This document shows, in pieces, positions 8,778-17,476 of a stretch of 62,797 nucleotides of DNA. This DNA comes from Catellatospora bangladeshensis (lineage in GTDB: Bacteria > Actinomycetota > Actinomycetes > Mycobacteriales > Micromonosporaceae). Position numbers and translations under genes: made by a program. The stretch spans positions 1-62,797 of the forward strand of contig NZ_BONF01000037.1 of the NCBI RefSeq assembly GCF_016862575.1. Direction: 5' to 3'. A model generated the notes under the pieces. It was not told the DNA's origin. It saw only the letters and a program-made list of their open reading frames with translations, and did no database searches. Position 1 is the first letter of the stretch. Each line of letters opens with the position of its first letter.

Positions 8778-10028
8778 TCAGTCGACCTCCAGCAGGATGC
8801 CGCCGAGGGCCTCCTCCGCGCGGACCCTGGCCTGCTCCACCGTCGGGGCGTACGCGACGACGCGGCCGAGCCGGTCCTGGTTGGTCTGCGGCGGCCGCAC
8901 GGGCGCGCCGAGCCTGTCCTTGAGGTGCACCTCGACGTCGTCGGGCAGGTCGCCCACGGTGACCTCACGCAGTACCCCGGCCGCGCCGGCCGCGATGGAG
9001 CGGGTGTAGCCCGCCCGGCCCACGACGAACTCCCCGGGCAGGCCGCGGCCCAGGTACAGCTCGAGCAGCGTCCTCCGGATGTCGATGTCCATGCATCGCG
9101 CGATGACGTCGGGGATCGAGTTGCCGATGATGCGCGGGTTGATCTCGATGATGCGCGGGCCGTCCGCCGCCAGCACCATCTCGATGTGGGCCGGGCCGTT
9201 GTCGTAGCCGATGGCGCGCAGCGCGGCGAGGCCGGCCGCCGTGAGCGCCGGCGCCGGGCCGCCCGTCACCGGGAACCCCGCACCCAGCTCCACGAAGACC
9301 GGAGGCGCGCTGAGCAGCCGGTCGGTGACGCCGAGGACCCGGTACACCCCGCGGTCGGCGAGTACCTCGAGGCTGTAGAGCGGGCCGGCGACGAACTCCT
9401 CGACGAGCATCACGCCCAGCTTGCGCACCTCGCGGGAGTACATGCCAGTCCGGAAGTGCTCGGCGTGGGCGCGCCGCACGTCGTCGGCGCAGCTCGCCAG
9501 CGTCACCGAGATGCTGTCGCTGGCGTCGACCGCCTTGACCACACACGGGAAGCCGATCTCGGCGGCCGCGGTGACGGCCTCCTCGACCGTCGGGACCACC
9601 CGGAACGCCGGTTGCGGCACCCCCGCCGCGGCCAGCGCGCCCCGGGTCAGGTGTTTGAGGTTGGCGGCCTCCACCGCGCCGGGCGCCGTGCCGAACAGGC
9701 CCGCGCGGGCGGCGATGTGAGCCGCCTGGACGATCTCCGCGTCGCTGGTCGCGATCACGGCATGCACCCCGGCGTCGGCGCAGTAGCGGGCGAGGTTGTC
9801 GTACAGCAGGTGCAGGTTGTTGTGGGTGTCGATGCGGATGATGTTCTTGCAGCGGGCCAGGAAGCTGGTCTCCGGCGTCTCGTCCCGGTCGAGGAAGTAC
9901 TCCGGCAGGTGCGAGGCGAAGGTGACCTCGCAGCCCGCGTCAACGGCGTACTCGATCAGGCTTCGCCCGAAGCCCGACCGGTTGCTCTCCACGAAGAGCA
10001 GATGCGCGTTCTCGAGTGCGGTCGTCAT
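8778..10028 (-). CDS. ATP-grasp ligase 1
   Basis: ATP-grasp domain protein of 416 residues. The N-terminal nucleotide-fold segment LLFVESNRSGFG is followed by IGFPCVVKAVDASDSISV in the ATP-binding region and IEMVLAADGPRIIEINPRIIGN, the classical acidic and Asn metal ligands. ATG 10028 has GGGAG about 5 bases upstream. It is related to but clearly diverged from the next ligase gene, so this is not a recent duplication. It probably makes an amide or peptide bond to the amino acid built by the upstream enzymes. Acceptor and donor are not predictable here. Confidence 0.8.
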   Translation of the reverse strand: MTTALENAHLLFVESNRSGFGRSLIEYAVDAGCEVTFASHLPEYFLDRDETPETSFLARCKNIIRIDTHNNLHLLYDNLARYCADAGVHAVIATSDAEIVQAAHIAARAGLFGTAPGAVEAANLKHLTRGALAAAGVPQPAFRVVPTVEEAVTAAAEIGFPCVVKAVDASDSISVTLASCADDVRRAHAEHFRTGMYSREVRKLGVMLVEEFVAGPLYSLEVLADRGVYRVLGVTDRLLSAPPVFVELGAGFPVTGGPAPALTAAGLAALRAIGYDNGPAHIEMVLAADGPRIIEINPRIIGNSIPDVIARCMDIDIRRTLLELYLGRGLPGEFVVGRAGYTRSIAAGAAGVLREVTVGDLPDDVEVHLKDRLGAPVRPPQTNQDRLGRVVAYAPTVEQARVRAEEALGGILLEVD

Positions 10029-10041
10029 GGTTGCTCCCGGT

Positions 10042-11202
10042 TCAGGCGTGCAGGCGCTTCAGCGACTGCTTGACGTCGTCGACGATGTCCTGGGCCGACT
10101 CCAGCCCGATCGCGAACCTGATCAGGCGCGGGTGATCGGGGAACTCCTCCATGTTGGCCGGGCGGGCCAGCGACTCGGTGCCGCCGAAGGAGCTCGCGAT
10201 GACGCAGACCTCCAGTCCGTCGAGGAAGTCGACGACCGTCTGGTCGTTGGAGCCCCGCCCGGGCGCGAGGCTGGCGTAGAGGATGCCCGCGCCGCCGCCG
10301 AGGTAGCGTCCGGCCAGCTCATGGTCTGGGTGTTCGGGCAGGCCCGGGTGGCAGACCCATTCGATGCCGTCGAGTTCTCGCAGCTCCTGCGCGATGCGCA
10401 GGGTGCTCGCGTTCACGTGGGCCATCCGCACGGCGAGGGTCTTGAGCCCTCGTAGCAGCAGGTACGACGCGAAGGGGTCCACCGACGCGCCGGAGTAGCC
10501 CTTCTCCTGCGCCAGCCGGTCGACGAGTTCCTGCCTGCCGACGATGACACCGGCGACGATGTCGTTGTGGCCGCCCAGGTACTTGCTCGCGCTGTGCACC
10601 ACCAGGTCCGCACCGTGCGCCAGCGGGTTCTGGTTGATCGGCGTGGCGAGCGTGCTGTCGATCGACAGCAGCGCGCCGTGGGCGCGGCACTGGTCGGCGA
10701 TCCGCGCGATGTCGAACACGCGCAGCAGGTAGTTCGACGGGGTCTCGACGTGGACCAGCGTGGTGCGCTCGGTGAGCAGGTCGGTGAGATCCGCGCCGGC
10801 CATGAGCACGGACACTGAGACACCGATCCGCTCGAAGGAGCGCTTGAGCACGGAGTAGCTGCGGTAGTACGAGTTCTCGGAGATCACGACATGGTCACCC
10901 GGCCGCAGGAAGGTGCTGTAGACGAGGCTCACGGCGGCCATGCCGCTGCCCACCAGCACACCGCCGTCCGCGCCCTCCAGCTCGCAGAGGATGCGCAGCG
11001 CTTCGGCCTCGGTGGGGTTGGTGTAGCGGGAGTACTTGAACTTCTTCGTCTCCGGGCCGCCGTTGAGCGTGGCGACGTACGGAGCCGCGTCCTCGTACTT
11101 GAAGTTCGAGCTCTGGAAGATCGGGAAGGCCATCGCGCCGTGGTCGGCGTACGGGCGGCCGACGTGGCCGTTGGCGGCGATGGTGTGCTTGGACCGGCTC
11201 AC
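10042..11202 (-). CDS. Cys/Met-metabolism PLP enzyme (cystathionine gamma-synthase/lyase family)
   Basis: Fold-type I PLP enzyme of 386 residues. Visible features are the KYSRYTNPT phosphate-binding motif (Y57, R59), the GSGMAA loop (86-90), SIDSTLATP with D182 to the PLP nitrogen, and SASKYLGGHND with the Schiff-base lysine K207. Family members remove or replace a gamma substituent. Plant cystathionine gamma-synthase uses O-phosphohomoserine, and BesB performs a gamma elimination in propargylglycine biosynthesis. GTG 11202 overlaps the previous stop (GTGA) with GGAGG 7 bases upstream. With an upstream gamma-type hydroxylase and a downstream kinase, it could act on a phosphorylated hydroxy amino acid. 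Confidence 0.85.
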   Translation of the reverse strand: MSRSKHTIAANGHVGRPYADHGAMAFPIFQSSNFKYEDAAPYVATLNGGPETKKFKYSRYTNPTEAEALRILCELEGADGGVLVGSGMAAVSLVYSTFLRPGDHVVISENSYYRSYSVLKRSFERIGVSVSVLMAGADLTDLLTERTTLVHVETPSNYLLRVFDIARIADQCRAHGALLSIDSTLATPINQNPLAHGADLVVHSASKYLGGHNDIVAGVIVGRQELVDRLAQEKGYSGASVDPFASYLLLRGLKTLAVRMAHVNASTLRIAQELRELDGIEWVCHPGLPEHPDHELAGRYLGGGAGILYASLAPGRGSNDQTVVDFLDGLEVCVIASSFGGTESLARPANMEEFPDHPRLIRFAIGLESAQDIVDDVKQSLKRLHA

Positions 11203-11864
11203 GCCTGCGCCTCCTGCTGAGCGAACTCGAAGAACAGCATGTCCCGACGGCCCTGAGCGCAGCCCTCGGCGGGCTCCAGCGGGCTGACCGAGTGCAGTGC
11301 GGTGCGGTCGTCGAGCAGGATGTAGTCGCCGGGCCGGGTCAGGCAGTGCGTGGTGACCGGGGCCTGAGCCAGGTCGTGGATGGTGCTCACTCCGCCCGCG
11401 ACGTCGGCCCGGTCCATGAGGATCATCGCGACGTGGTCGACGCCGTCCCGGTGCGCCCCCTCCGGGGTGGGCCGGCCCGACTCGGTCCAGGTGGCGGTGA
11501 TCCGGTGCTGGTGCACGTTCACGGTCCACGCGGTCGCGCCGGTCCGGTCGGCGAAATGGGCCAGCGCCCGCTGCACGATCGGGCTCTTGAACAGCCTCTG
11601 GTCGACGGGCTCGAAGGTGCGCGGGACTCCCCCGTTCAGCTTGTTGATCTCCATGGACTGCAGGAACGGCCGCTGCTCCAGCACCTCTACGGCGCCGGCA
11701 CGGTAGCTGACGGTGGCGAACCGCCGGCGCCGGTACGTACCGCGGTCCCCCATGAACGAGTCCAGCGGGAGGTCGTCCCACAGCTCGGCCAGCTCCGTCC
11801 ACTCATCGGCGGTCCAGTCGAGGTGGTCGCTCAGATTCCCGATCTCGTATCGCGGTTGTGTCAT
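11199..11864 (-). CDS. PF10014-type 2OG-Fe(II) dioxygenase, first gene of the pathway operon
   Basis: A 221-residue oxygenase resembling the 2OG-Fe dioxygenase family that includes isoleucine 4-hydroxylase. Metal ligands are H138-R139-D140 and H191 (TALHSVSP), and R207 or its neighbour is the likely 2OG-binding Arg. Characterised relatives hydroxylate aliphatic amino acids at the gamma position, which would give the hydroxyl that the operon's kinase could phosphorylate. ATG 11864 lies only 8 bases after a TAGGTT -10 element, so the transcript is probably leaderless or nearly so. It opens a seven-gene unit. Confidence 0.8.
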   Translation of the reverse strand: MTQPRYEIGNLSDHLDWTADEWTELAELWDDLPLDSFMGDRGTYRRRRFATVSYRAGAVEVLEQRPFLQSMEINKLNGGVPRTFEPVDQRLFKSPIVQRALAHFADRTGATAWTVNVHQHRITATWTESGRPTPEGAHRDGVDHVAMILMDRADVAGGVSTIHDLAQAPVTTHCLTRPGDYILLDDRTALHSVSPLEPAEGCAQGRRDMLFFEFAQQEAQA

Positions 11865-11872
11865 GGCCCGAA

Positions 11873-11922
11873 AACCTAGAAGCCGTTCAAGATCTTGTCA
11901 ACTTTAGGCAACAACATTTGCC
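11873..11922 (-). promoter_or_regulatory. Promoter and GGCAA/TTGCC boxes of the pathway operon
   Basis: On the minus strand TTGACA (11901-11896) is separated by exactly 17 bases from TAGGTT (11878-11873), and the first ATG follows 8 bases later. The -35 lies in TTGTC-N7-GGCAA (11895-11911), adjoining the perfect inverted repeat GGCAA-N6-TTGCC (11907-11922). Confidence 0.65.
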
Positions 11923-11994
11923 AAATAACGACCAGCTACGAATGTGTCCTGGACGGTTCGCGTTGATTTAGCCTGTTATTCGATGGAAGAAGTC

Positions 11995-12043
11995 GGCAAT
12001 GCTTGCCTCGGCTCTTGCCAACTAGTGCCAGCCCACCTAGATT
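11995..12043 (+). promoter_or_regulatory. Boxes and promoter of the small secreted peptide gene
   Basis: GGCAA-TGC-TTGCC occupies 11995-12007. TTGCCA (12015-12020), 17 bases, then TAGATT (12038-12043) form a well-spaced promoter pointing at the peptide gene at 12074. The -35 hexamer is again a TTGCC box. Confidence 0.6.
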
Positions 12044-12073
12044 CCTCCGCTGTCAACCAACGACGGGGGAACA

Positions 12074-12244
12074 ATGCTGAAACTCATCCTCACGGCGGTC
12101 ACCACGGCGGTGTTCGCTCTCAGCCCGGCGAGCGCGCATGGCACCGCCCATGCCGACACCGGCACGGGTACCGGCGACACCTGCCCGACCACACCATGCG
12201 AGCCGGTGGCGACGCCGCTCGACAACGTGGACTGGCCGAACTGA
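12074..12244 (+). CDS. Small secreted peptide (56 aa), candidate pheromone precursor
   Basis: ATG 12074 after a GGGGGA stretch opens a 56-codon ORF. Residues 1-21 are a Sec-type signal: MLK, a hydrophobic LILTAVTTAVFAL core and an ASA cleavage site. The predicted mature part is short, hydrophilic and Gly/Thr-rich, carries a TCPTTPC pair of cysteines and ends LDNVDWPN. It has its own promoter and sits directly upstream of an HTH plus helical-repeat regulator, the order seen for PapR/PlcR- or NprX/NprR-like signalling pairs in Firmicutes. No family is recognised. The signalling role is inference; a small secreted protein of other function is possible. Confidence 0.7.
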   Translation: MLKLILTAVTTAVFALSPASAHGTAHADTGTGTGDTCPTTPCEPVATPLDNVDWPN

Positions 12245-12295
12245 TCCGCCGCCGGGGCGGCCACCAGCCGCCCCGGCCGGACCCCTGAAGATCGA

Positions 12296-12314
12296 CTTGC
12301 CAGAAGTTGGCAAG
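12296..12314. promoter_or_regulatory. Perfect operator palindrome upstream of the XRE regulator
   Basis: CTTGCCA-GAAGT-TGGCAAG is a perfect palindrome with 7-base arms, 45 bases before the regulator ATG. TTGCCA (12297-12302) could be a -35 with CAGCAT (12321-12326) 18 bases downstream. It matches the boxes at 11895-12020, suggesting autoregulation. Confidence 0.6.
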
Positions 12315-12358
12315 GCTCGGCAGCATTACCGCATGGCACTTCGCACCGAGTCGAGCGC

Positions 12359-13618
12359 ATGACCACCAGCGAGCGCGCCCCCGGCGAGGGCGACCTGGCG
12401 GACCTGCTCCAGCAGCCCCGCTTCGGCCGGCAATTACGCGCCTTCCGCCTGGAGCGGGGTCTGTCCCAGGCCGAGGTGGCCGATGCCCAGATCTCGACGG
12501 CATACCTGTCGCGCTTGGAGTCCGGTGCCCGCCAGCCGACCGTCAAGGTCTTCGAATACCTGCTGGAACGGCTCGGCCTGACCGCCGCCGCGTTCCGGCC
12601 CGCCGGCCGGGACCAGCTCTCCACGCTGCTGGCGACCGTCGCCTCCAGCGACACCGGCACCGTCGACGCCGCCGAACTCGCGCGCTCGCTGCAACAGGCC
12701 CGCAGCGCCGACCCCGCGACCCGCTGGCAGGCGCTCTGGCTCCTGTCCCGAGCCCAGGACCAAGCCGCCCAGCGCGAAGACGAGCTGGTCACCCTGCGCG
12801 AACTCGTCGCGCTCAGCGAGGGCCTCGACGCACCGGAGCTGCGGGTGCGCTCGCTCAACCAGCTCGCCCGCTGCCTGCGCGCCACCGGCGACCTCGTATC
12901 GGCTCAGGAGGCCGCGGCGGCGTCCTTCGCCGCGGCGCAGCAGCTGCCCGTCGCCGAGCAGGCGCGCCCGCTCATGACGCTCGTGTCGACCGAGGCGGAG
13001 ATGGGCCGCACCCCCGACGCCCTTGCCCACGCCGCCGAACTGGAGGAACTCGTCGCCGGCGCGCGGGGCACGCTGGCGGTCGAGGCACTGTGGGCCGCGG
13101 CGGCGGTGCGCATCCGGGCGGGCGGGTCCGCCGAGGCGGTGCGGCTGATGGAACAGGCGCTGCGGCAGCTGGACAGCCAGGACCACCTGCTGCTGTGGCT
13201 GCGCCTGCGGCTCGCCGCCGCGTCGCTCTACCTCCAGACGAACCCGAGCGACCCCGCGCGGGCCGAACACTGGCTGGCGGAGGCGGAGCCGGCCCTCCGG
13301 CTCGTCGGCCAGGTGCTGCAGCGCGCCGAGTTCGGCATGCTGCGGGCCATCGCGGCCTTTCAGCGTGACGACCTCGCCGGCGCCGAGCAGGCCTGCGCCG
13401 ACCTCGAAGGCATCGAGCACCACCTGACCTTCCGCGATCTGCTGCGGGTGCGGATCCTGCGCAACCGGATCCTGCTGCGCCATGGCAGGACCGCCGAGGC
13501 CGTCGACGGGCTGCGCGAGCTGGCCACCGCGGCGCAGCATGCCGCGATCGCCGACCTCACCGCCGAGATCTGGCAGACCATCGCCGAAGCGCTGATGTCC
13601 AGGCCGTCACCGCCGTAG
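12359..13618 (+). CDS. XRE-family HTH regulator with C-terminal helical (TPR-like) repeats
   Basis: A 419-residue protein. Residues about 22-76 form a clear XRE/Cro-type helix-turn-helix (LSQAEVADAQISTAYLSRLE), and the remaining 340 residues are Ala/Leu/Glu-rich helical pairs like TPR units. This is the domain order and size of the RRNPP peptide receptors (PlcR, NprR, Rgg). ATG 12359 has no strong ribosome binding site. The gene follows the 56-aa secreted peptide gene and lies divergently from the seven-gene pathway operon. The palindrome at 12296-12314 and matching boxes near the other promoters make it the likely local regulator. Peptide binding is inferred, not shown. Confidence 0.82.
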   Translation: MTTSERAPGEGDLADLLQQPRFGRQLRAFRLERGLSQAEVADAQISTAYLSRLESGARQPTVKVFEYLLERLGLTAAAFRPAGRDQLSTLLATVASSDTGTVDAAELARSLQQARSADPATRWQALWLLSRAQDQAAQREDELVTLRELVALSEGLDAPELRVRSLNQLARCLRATGDLVSAQEAAAASFAAAQQLPVAEQARPLMTLVSTEAEMGRTPDALAHAAELEELVAGARGTLAVEALWAAAAVRIRAGGSAEAVRLMEQALRQLDSQDHLLLWLRLRLAAASLYLQTNPSDPARAEHWLAEAEPALRLVGQVLQRAEFGMLRAIAAFQRDDLAGAEQACADLEGIEHHLTFRDLLRVRILRNRILLRHGRTAEAVDGLRELATAAQHAAIADLTAEIWQTIAEALMSRPSPP

Positions 13619-13636
13619 GGCGGGGCGGCGAAGGCC

Positions 13637-13666
13637 GGGTCCGGCGGCGCGACCGCCACCGGACCC
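13637..13666. terminator. Hairpin between convergent regulator and GH43 genes
   Basis: GGGTCCGG (13637-13644) pairs with CCGGACCC (13659-13666), and further pairs are possible inside the loop. It sits between two facing stop codons. Confidence 0.65.
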
Positions 13667-13675
13667 GGACCGTCC

Positions 13676-15109
13676 TCACTCCAGCTGGAAGGTCGCGTCG
13701 CCGTACGCCGAGCTGGTCACCGCCTGTACGTAGAGCAGGCCGCCACTGTGGCGCACGTACCGGCCGGCGAAGTTCACCGACTCCAGCGAGATGCCGGACC
13801 CGGCCAGCCCGGCGCGCTGGTAGAACGTCGCGTCGTTGCGGAACAGGGTGCTGCCGTCGCTGCGCTCGACCCACAGCTCGAAGTTCTTGTGGCGCAGGTA
13901 GTAGCCGGGGAAGTTGGCCGACTCCAGGGACACCGTGCCGCTGCCGGTCAGGCCGGGCACGATGCGGAACTGCGAGTCGGCGAGGTTGGTCACGTTCGGC
14001 TCCAGCTTCGCCCGGTACTCCCAGTGCCGGATGTAGCTGGTGGTCTGGTTGTGCGAGCGCAGCCGCACCGGGGTGGCGCCGTCGGCGACCGGGATGCCGA
14101 AGTTGGGCGTGCCGTCGGCGTTCCAGTACAGCTTCTGCAGGCGGGTGCGCCGGTTGGGGTCGTTGAGCGGGTCGCCGCTGATGTTCTGATAGTTGCGGTC
14201 GTGGTAGACCAGGATGTCGCTCTGCCCGTCCTCCGACGTGGTGAACGAGTTGTGCCCGGGGCCGTACTGGCTGGTGTTGGCGTTGCTGACGAAGACGGGG
14301 TTGGCCGTCTTGGTCCACGACGACGCCGACAGCAGGTTGGCCGTGTCGGAGGCGGTCAGCAGGCCGAGGCAGTAGTTCGCGTCGGTGGCGCTGGCCGAGT
14401 ACGACATGAAGATCCGGCCGTTGCGCTTGATGACCGCCGGGCCCTCGTTGACCTTGTAGCCGCGGGTCTCCCAGGCCAGCGTCGGGACGCTGAGCCGGAC
14501 CGGGGTGCCGCTGATCGTCCACGGGTTCGACATGGCGGCGAGGTAGAGGTTGGAGTTGGTGGCGATGCCGGGCTCGGACTGCGCCCAGGCCAGGTAGCGC
14601 ACGCCGCGGTGCTCGAAGGTGGTGGCGTCCAGGGCGAAGGTGTCGTTGGGCGTGACGATGCGGCCCTTCTCGACCCAGGTGCCGGTCAGCGGGTTGGCCG
14701 AGGAGTTCTCCAGCACGTACATGCGGATACGCCAGATGTCGCTGGACCAGCCGGCGGCGAAGTAGACGTACCACTTGCCGTTCACGTAGTGGATCTCCGG
14801 GGCCCAGATGTGGGCGCCCATCTCACCGCTGGCGTGCTTGGTCCAGATCGTCTGCTCGGCCGCGCTCGCCAGCCCCTGCAGGGTGGTCGCGCGGCGCAGC
14901 ACGATCCGGTCGTACGCCGGGACGGTCGCGGTGAAGTAGTAGTAGCCGTCGGTGTGCTTGAAGATGTGCGGGTCGGCGCGCTGCGCCGCGACCGGGTTGG
15001 TGAACGGGGTGGGCGGCGAGGCCAGGGCGGGGCTCGCCAGTGGCGCGACGGCCAGCTGGAGCAGGGTGAACGCGGCGGCGAGCAGGGCCGCGGCGCGGAG
15101 ACGCGTCAT
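13676..15109 (-). CDS. Secreted GH43 arabinofuranosidase/arabinanase with CBM42 (AbfB)
   Basis: A signal peptide (1-30, hydrophobic core ending in SPALA) is followed by a GH43 five-blade propeller. The conserved acids are visible in RADPHIF (general base), FALDATTFE (pKa modulator) and VNEGPAVIKR (general acid). The C-terminal 130 residues form an arabinose-binding AbfB/CBM42 module with repeated SLES-N-F-G-Y/R-Y/VRH units. Architecture and order match Streptomyces avermitilis exo-1,5-arabinofuranosidase Araf43A. ATG 15109 has GAGGAA 4-5 bases upstream. A 14-bp palindrome 104 bases before the start suggests LacI-type sugar control. It releases arabinose from plant arabinan outside the cell. 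Confidence 0.9.
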   Translation of the reverse strand: MTRLRAAALLAAAFTLLQLAVAPLASPALASPPTPFTNPVAAQRADPHIFKHTDGYYYFTATVPAYDRIVLRRATTLQGLASAAEQTIWTKHASGEMGAHIWAPEIHYVNGKWYVYFAAGWSSDIWRIRMYVLENSSANPLTGTWVEKGRIVTPNDTFALDATTFEHRGVRYLAWAQSEPGIATNSNLYLAAMSNPWTISGTPVRLSVPTLAWETRGYKVNEGPAVIKRNGRIFMSYSASATDANYCLGLLTASDTANLLSASSWTKTANPVFVSNANTSQYGPGHNSFTTSEDGQSDILVYHDRNYQNISGDPLNDPNRRTRLQKLYWNADGTPNFGIPVADGATPVRLRSHNQTTSYIRHWEYRAKLEPNVTNLADSQFRIVPGLTGSGTVSLESANFPGYYLRHKNFELWVERSDGSTLFRNDATFYQRAGLAGSGISLESVNFAGRYVRHSGGLLYVQAVTSSAYGDATFQLE

Positions 15110-15212
15110 TGCTTCCTCTTCCGATCCGGTGCCGTCCCGGCCGCGCCGTCCGGGCAGCGGCTCGCGGCAGGAGGCATACGTTCGTCGATGTGTCCCGCAG
15201 TCTGCCAGACCA

Positions 15213-15226
15213 TGTGAACGTTCACA
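15213..15226. promoter_or_regulatory. LacI-type operator palindrome
   Basis: TGTGAACGTTCACA is a perfect 14-bp palindrome with the central CG typical of LacI-family operators. It lies between the GH43 gene and the divergent ATPase gene, 104 bases before the GH43 start, and probably controls the arabinan-degrading gene. No LacI gene is in the window. Confidence 0.55.
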
Positions 15227-15353
15227 ATCGGTGACCCGCATGGTAGAGGGACATCCGATGAGGATGCCCGAACAACTTGCGTTAGCGGTCACAGGAAAAG
15301 GTGAGTCGCCACCGCCGTTCAGGATGATCCCGGCGGCGTGGGACCATCACCGG

Positions 15354-15965
15354 ATGGACAGTCCCCGCCTGGAGTGGACGAACACCACGCACGACTGGAC
15401 GTCGACGGTGGATCACGACCACCTCGCCGACATCCGCCGCGACCCCGCCCGCTACTCCCCCGGCGGCGCCCTCCACCTGCTGCTGGAGATCATGGCGTAC
15501 GCCGACGACGAGGCGGCCTACGCCGGACGGCACGGCGTCTGCACGGTCACCCTGCACAGCGACGGCTCGATCTCGGTCGCCGACGACGGCCGCGGCACCG
15601 ACACCCGCCTCGACGAGCACGGCCAGCCGATCCGCAAGCCGGTGATGGCCACCCGGGACCTGCGCTTCTTCGACGACCCGCCGGCCCTCGCGCTGCCCGA
15701 CGGCGCGCCCCGGCGGGGCATGTCCGTGGTCGCCGCGCTCAGCGAATGGCTCGTCCACACCAACCGCCGGCGCGGGGGCGCGTGGTCCCAGCGCTACGAG
15801 CACGGTGTCCCGGTCACCGACCTCGTCCCGGTCGACGACGACGGCACGACGGGAACGACGGTACGCTTCTGGCCGTCACCGGCGGCGGGCAGCCGGCCGA
15901 CCGCCGCGGACGTGCGCCGCTACGCGGCCGACTACCCGCACCTGGACGTGCTGGTCGTCGGCTGA
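15354..15965 (+). CDS. Standalone GyrB-like GHKL ATPase domain
   Basis: A 203-residue protein resembling only the N-terminal ATPase domain of DNA gyrase B. It starts with a YSPGGALHLLLEIM segment like gyrase 'GLHHLVYEVVDN', has the DDGRGTD glycine motif, and a GMSVVAALSEWLVH lid segment. There is no transducer, Toprim or C-terminal domain. The Asn that binds Mg in gyrase (E-x3-N) is replaced by Tyr (EIMAY), while the Glu is kept, so ATP turnover is doubtful. The start is uncertain: ATG 15324 is in frame, and neither start has a good ribosome binding site. Function unknown. Confidence 0.7.
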   Translation: MDSPRLEWTNTTHDWTSTVDHDHLADIRRDPARYSPGGALHLLLEIMAYADDEAAYAGRHGVCTVTLHSDGSISVADDGRGTDTRLDEHGQPIRKPVMATRDLRFFDDPPALALPDGAPRRGMSVVAALSEWLVHTNRRRGGAWSQRYEHGVPVTDLVPVDDDGTTGTTVRFWPSPAAGSRPTAADVRRYAADYPHLDVLVVG

Positions 15966-15980
15966 GGCGGCGCCGGCCGG

Positions 15981-16988
<1,008 letters not shown>

Positions 16989-17048
16989 GATCTTGCCAAC
17001 CACGCCGCTGCCCGAAGCCTTCCCGGATGCCGCGCGGATCACATCCGG

Positions 17049-17474
17049 TCAGGCTTTGACCAGCTCCAGGCCGGCGTCGCGGTCGCGCAGCCGGCGCGCC
17101 ACCCGGTCCATCGCGACGCGGAAGAAGCGCGCGTCGGCGGTGACGACGAGGTACACCTTCGCCACCTCGATCATCTGCATGGTGCACCTGGTGCCACGGG
17201 CCGTGGCGACGGCCGTGAACCGCATCCGGGAGCCGATCGCGGCCCTCTGCTCCCGGCGCGCCCGCTCCGGCAGCGGGGCCGGGCCGGCGGCCCTGCCCTC
17301 GTAGGTGGCGATCGCCTGCTCCGCCACGCCCCCGCCGGACACGGTGACACTCCACTCGCTGCTCAGGAAGGCTCCGTTGCGGCCCGCGAGGCTCTGCGTG
17401 AACAAGCGGATGCACTCGTCCGGGGCGACGCCGAGGGTGAACGTCCAGGTCTTCGCGTGGTCCAGGAAGCCCAT
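17049..17474 (-). CDS. Hypothetical protein, second gene of a two-gene unit
   Basis: A 141-residue soluble protein beginning MGFLDHAKTWTFTLGVAPDECIRLFTQSL. The GVAPDECIRLF opening resembles START/SRPBCC-like folds weakly, but no motif allows a family call. Its ATG lies 2 bases after the stop of the upstream gene, so the two are probably co-translated. Function is unknown. Confidence 0.6.
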   Translation of the reverse strand: MGFLDHAKTWTFTLGVAPDECIRLFTQSLAGRNGAFLSSEWSVTVSGGGVAEQAIATYEGRAAGPAPLPERARREQRAAIGSRMRFTAVATARGTRCTMQMIEVAKVYLVVTADARFFRVAMDRVARRLRDRDAGLELVKA

Positions 17475-17476
17475 GG

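Noticed and set aside
16992-17000. CTTGCCAAC near the LLM oxidoreductase start, similar to the TTGCC boxes at 11895-12314.
   Set aside because: A single half-site lying at a gene start with no paired partner or matching promoter; chance match likely.
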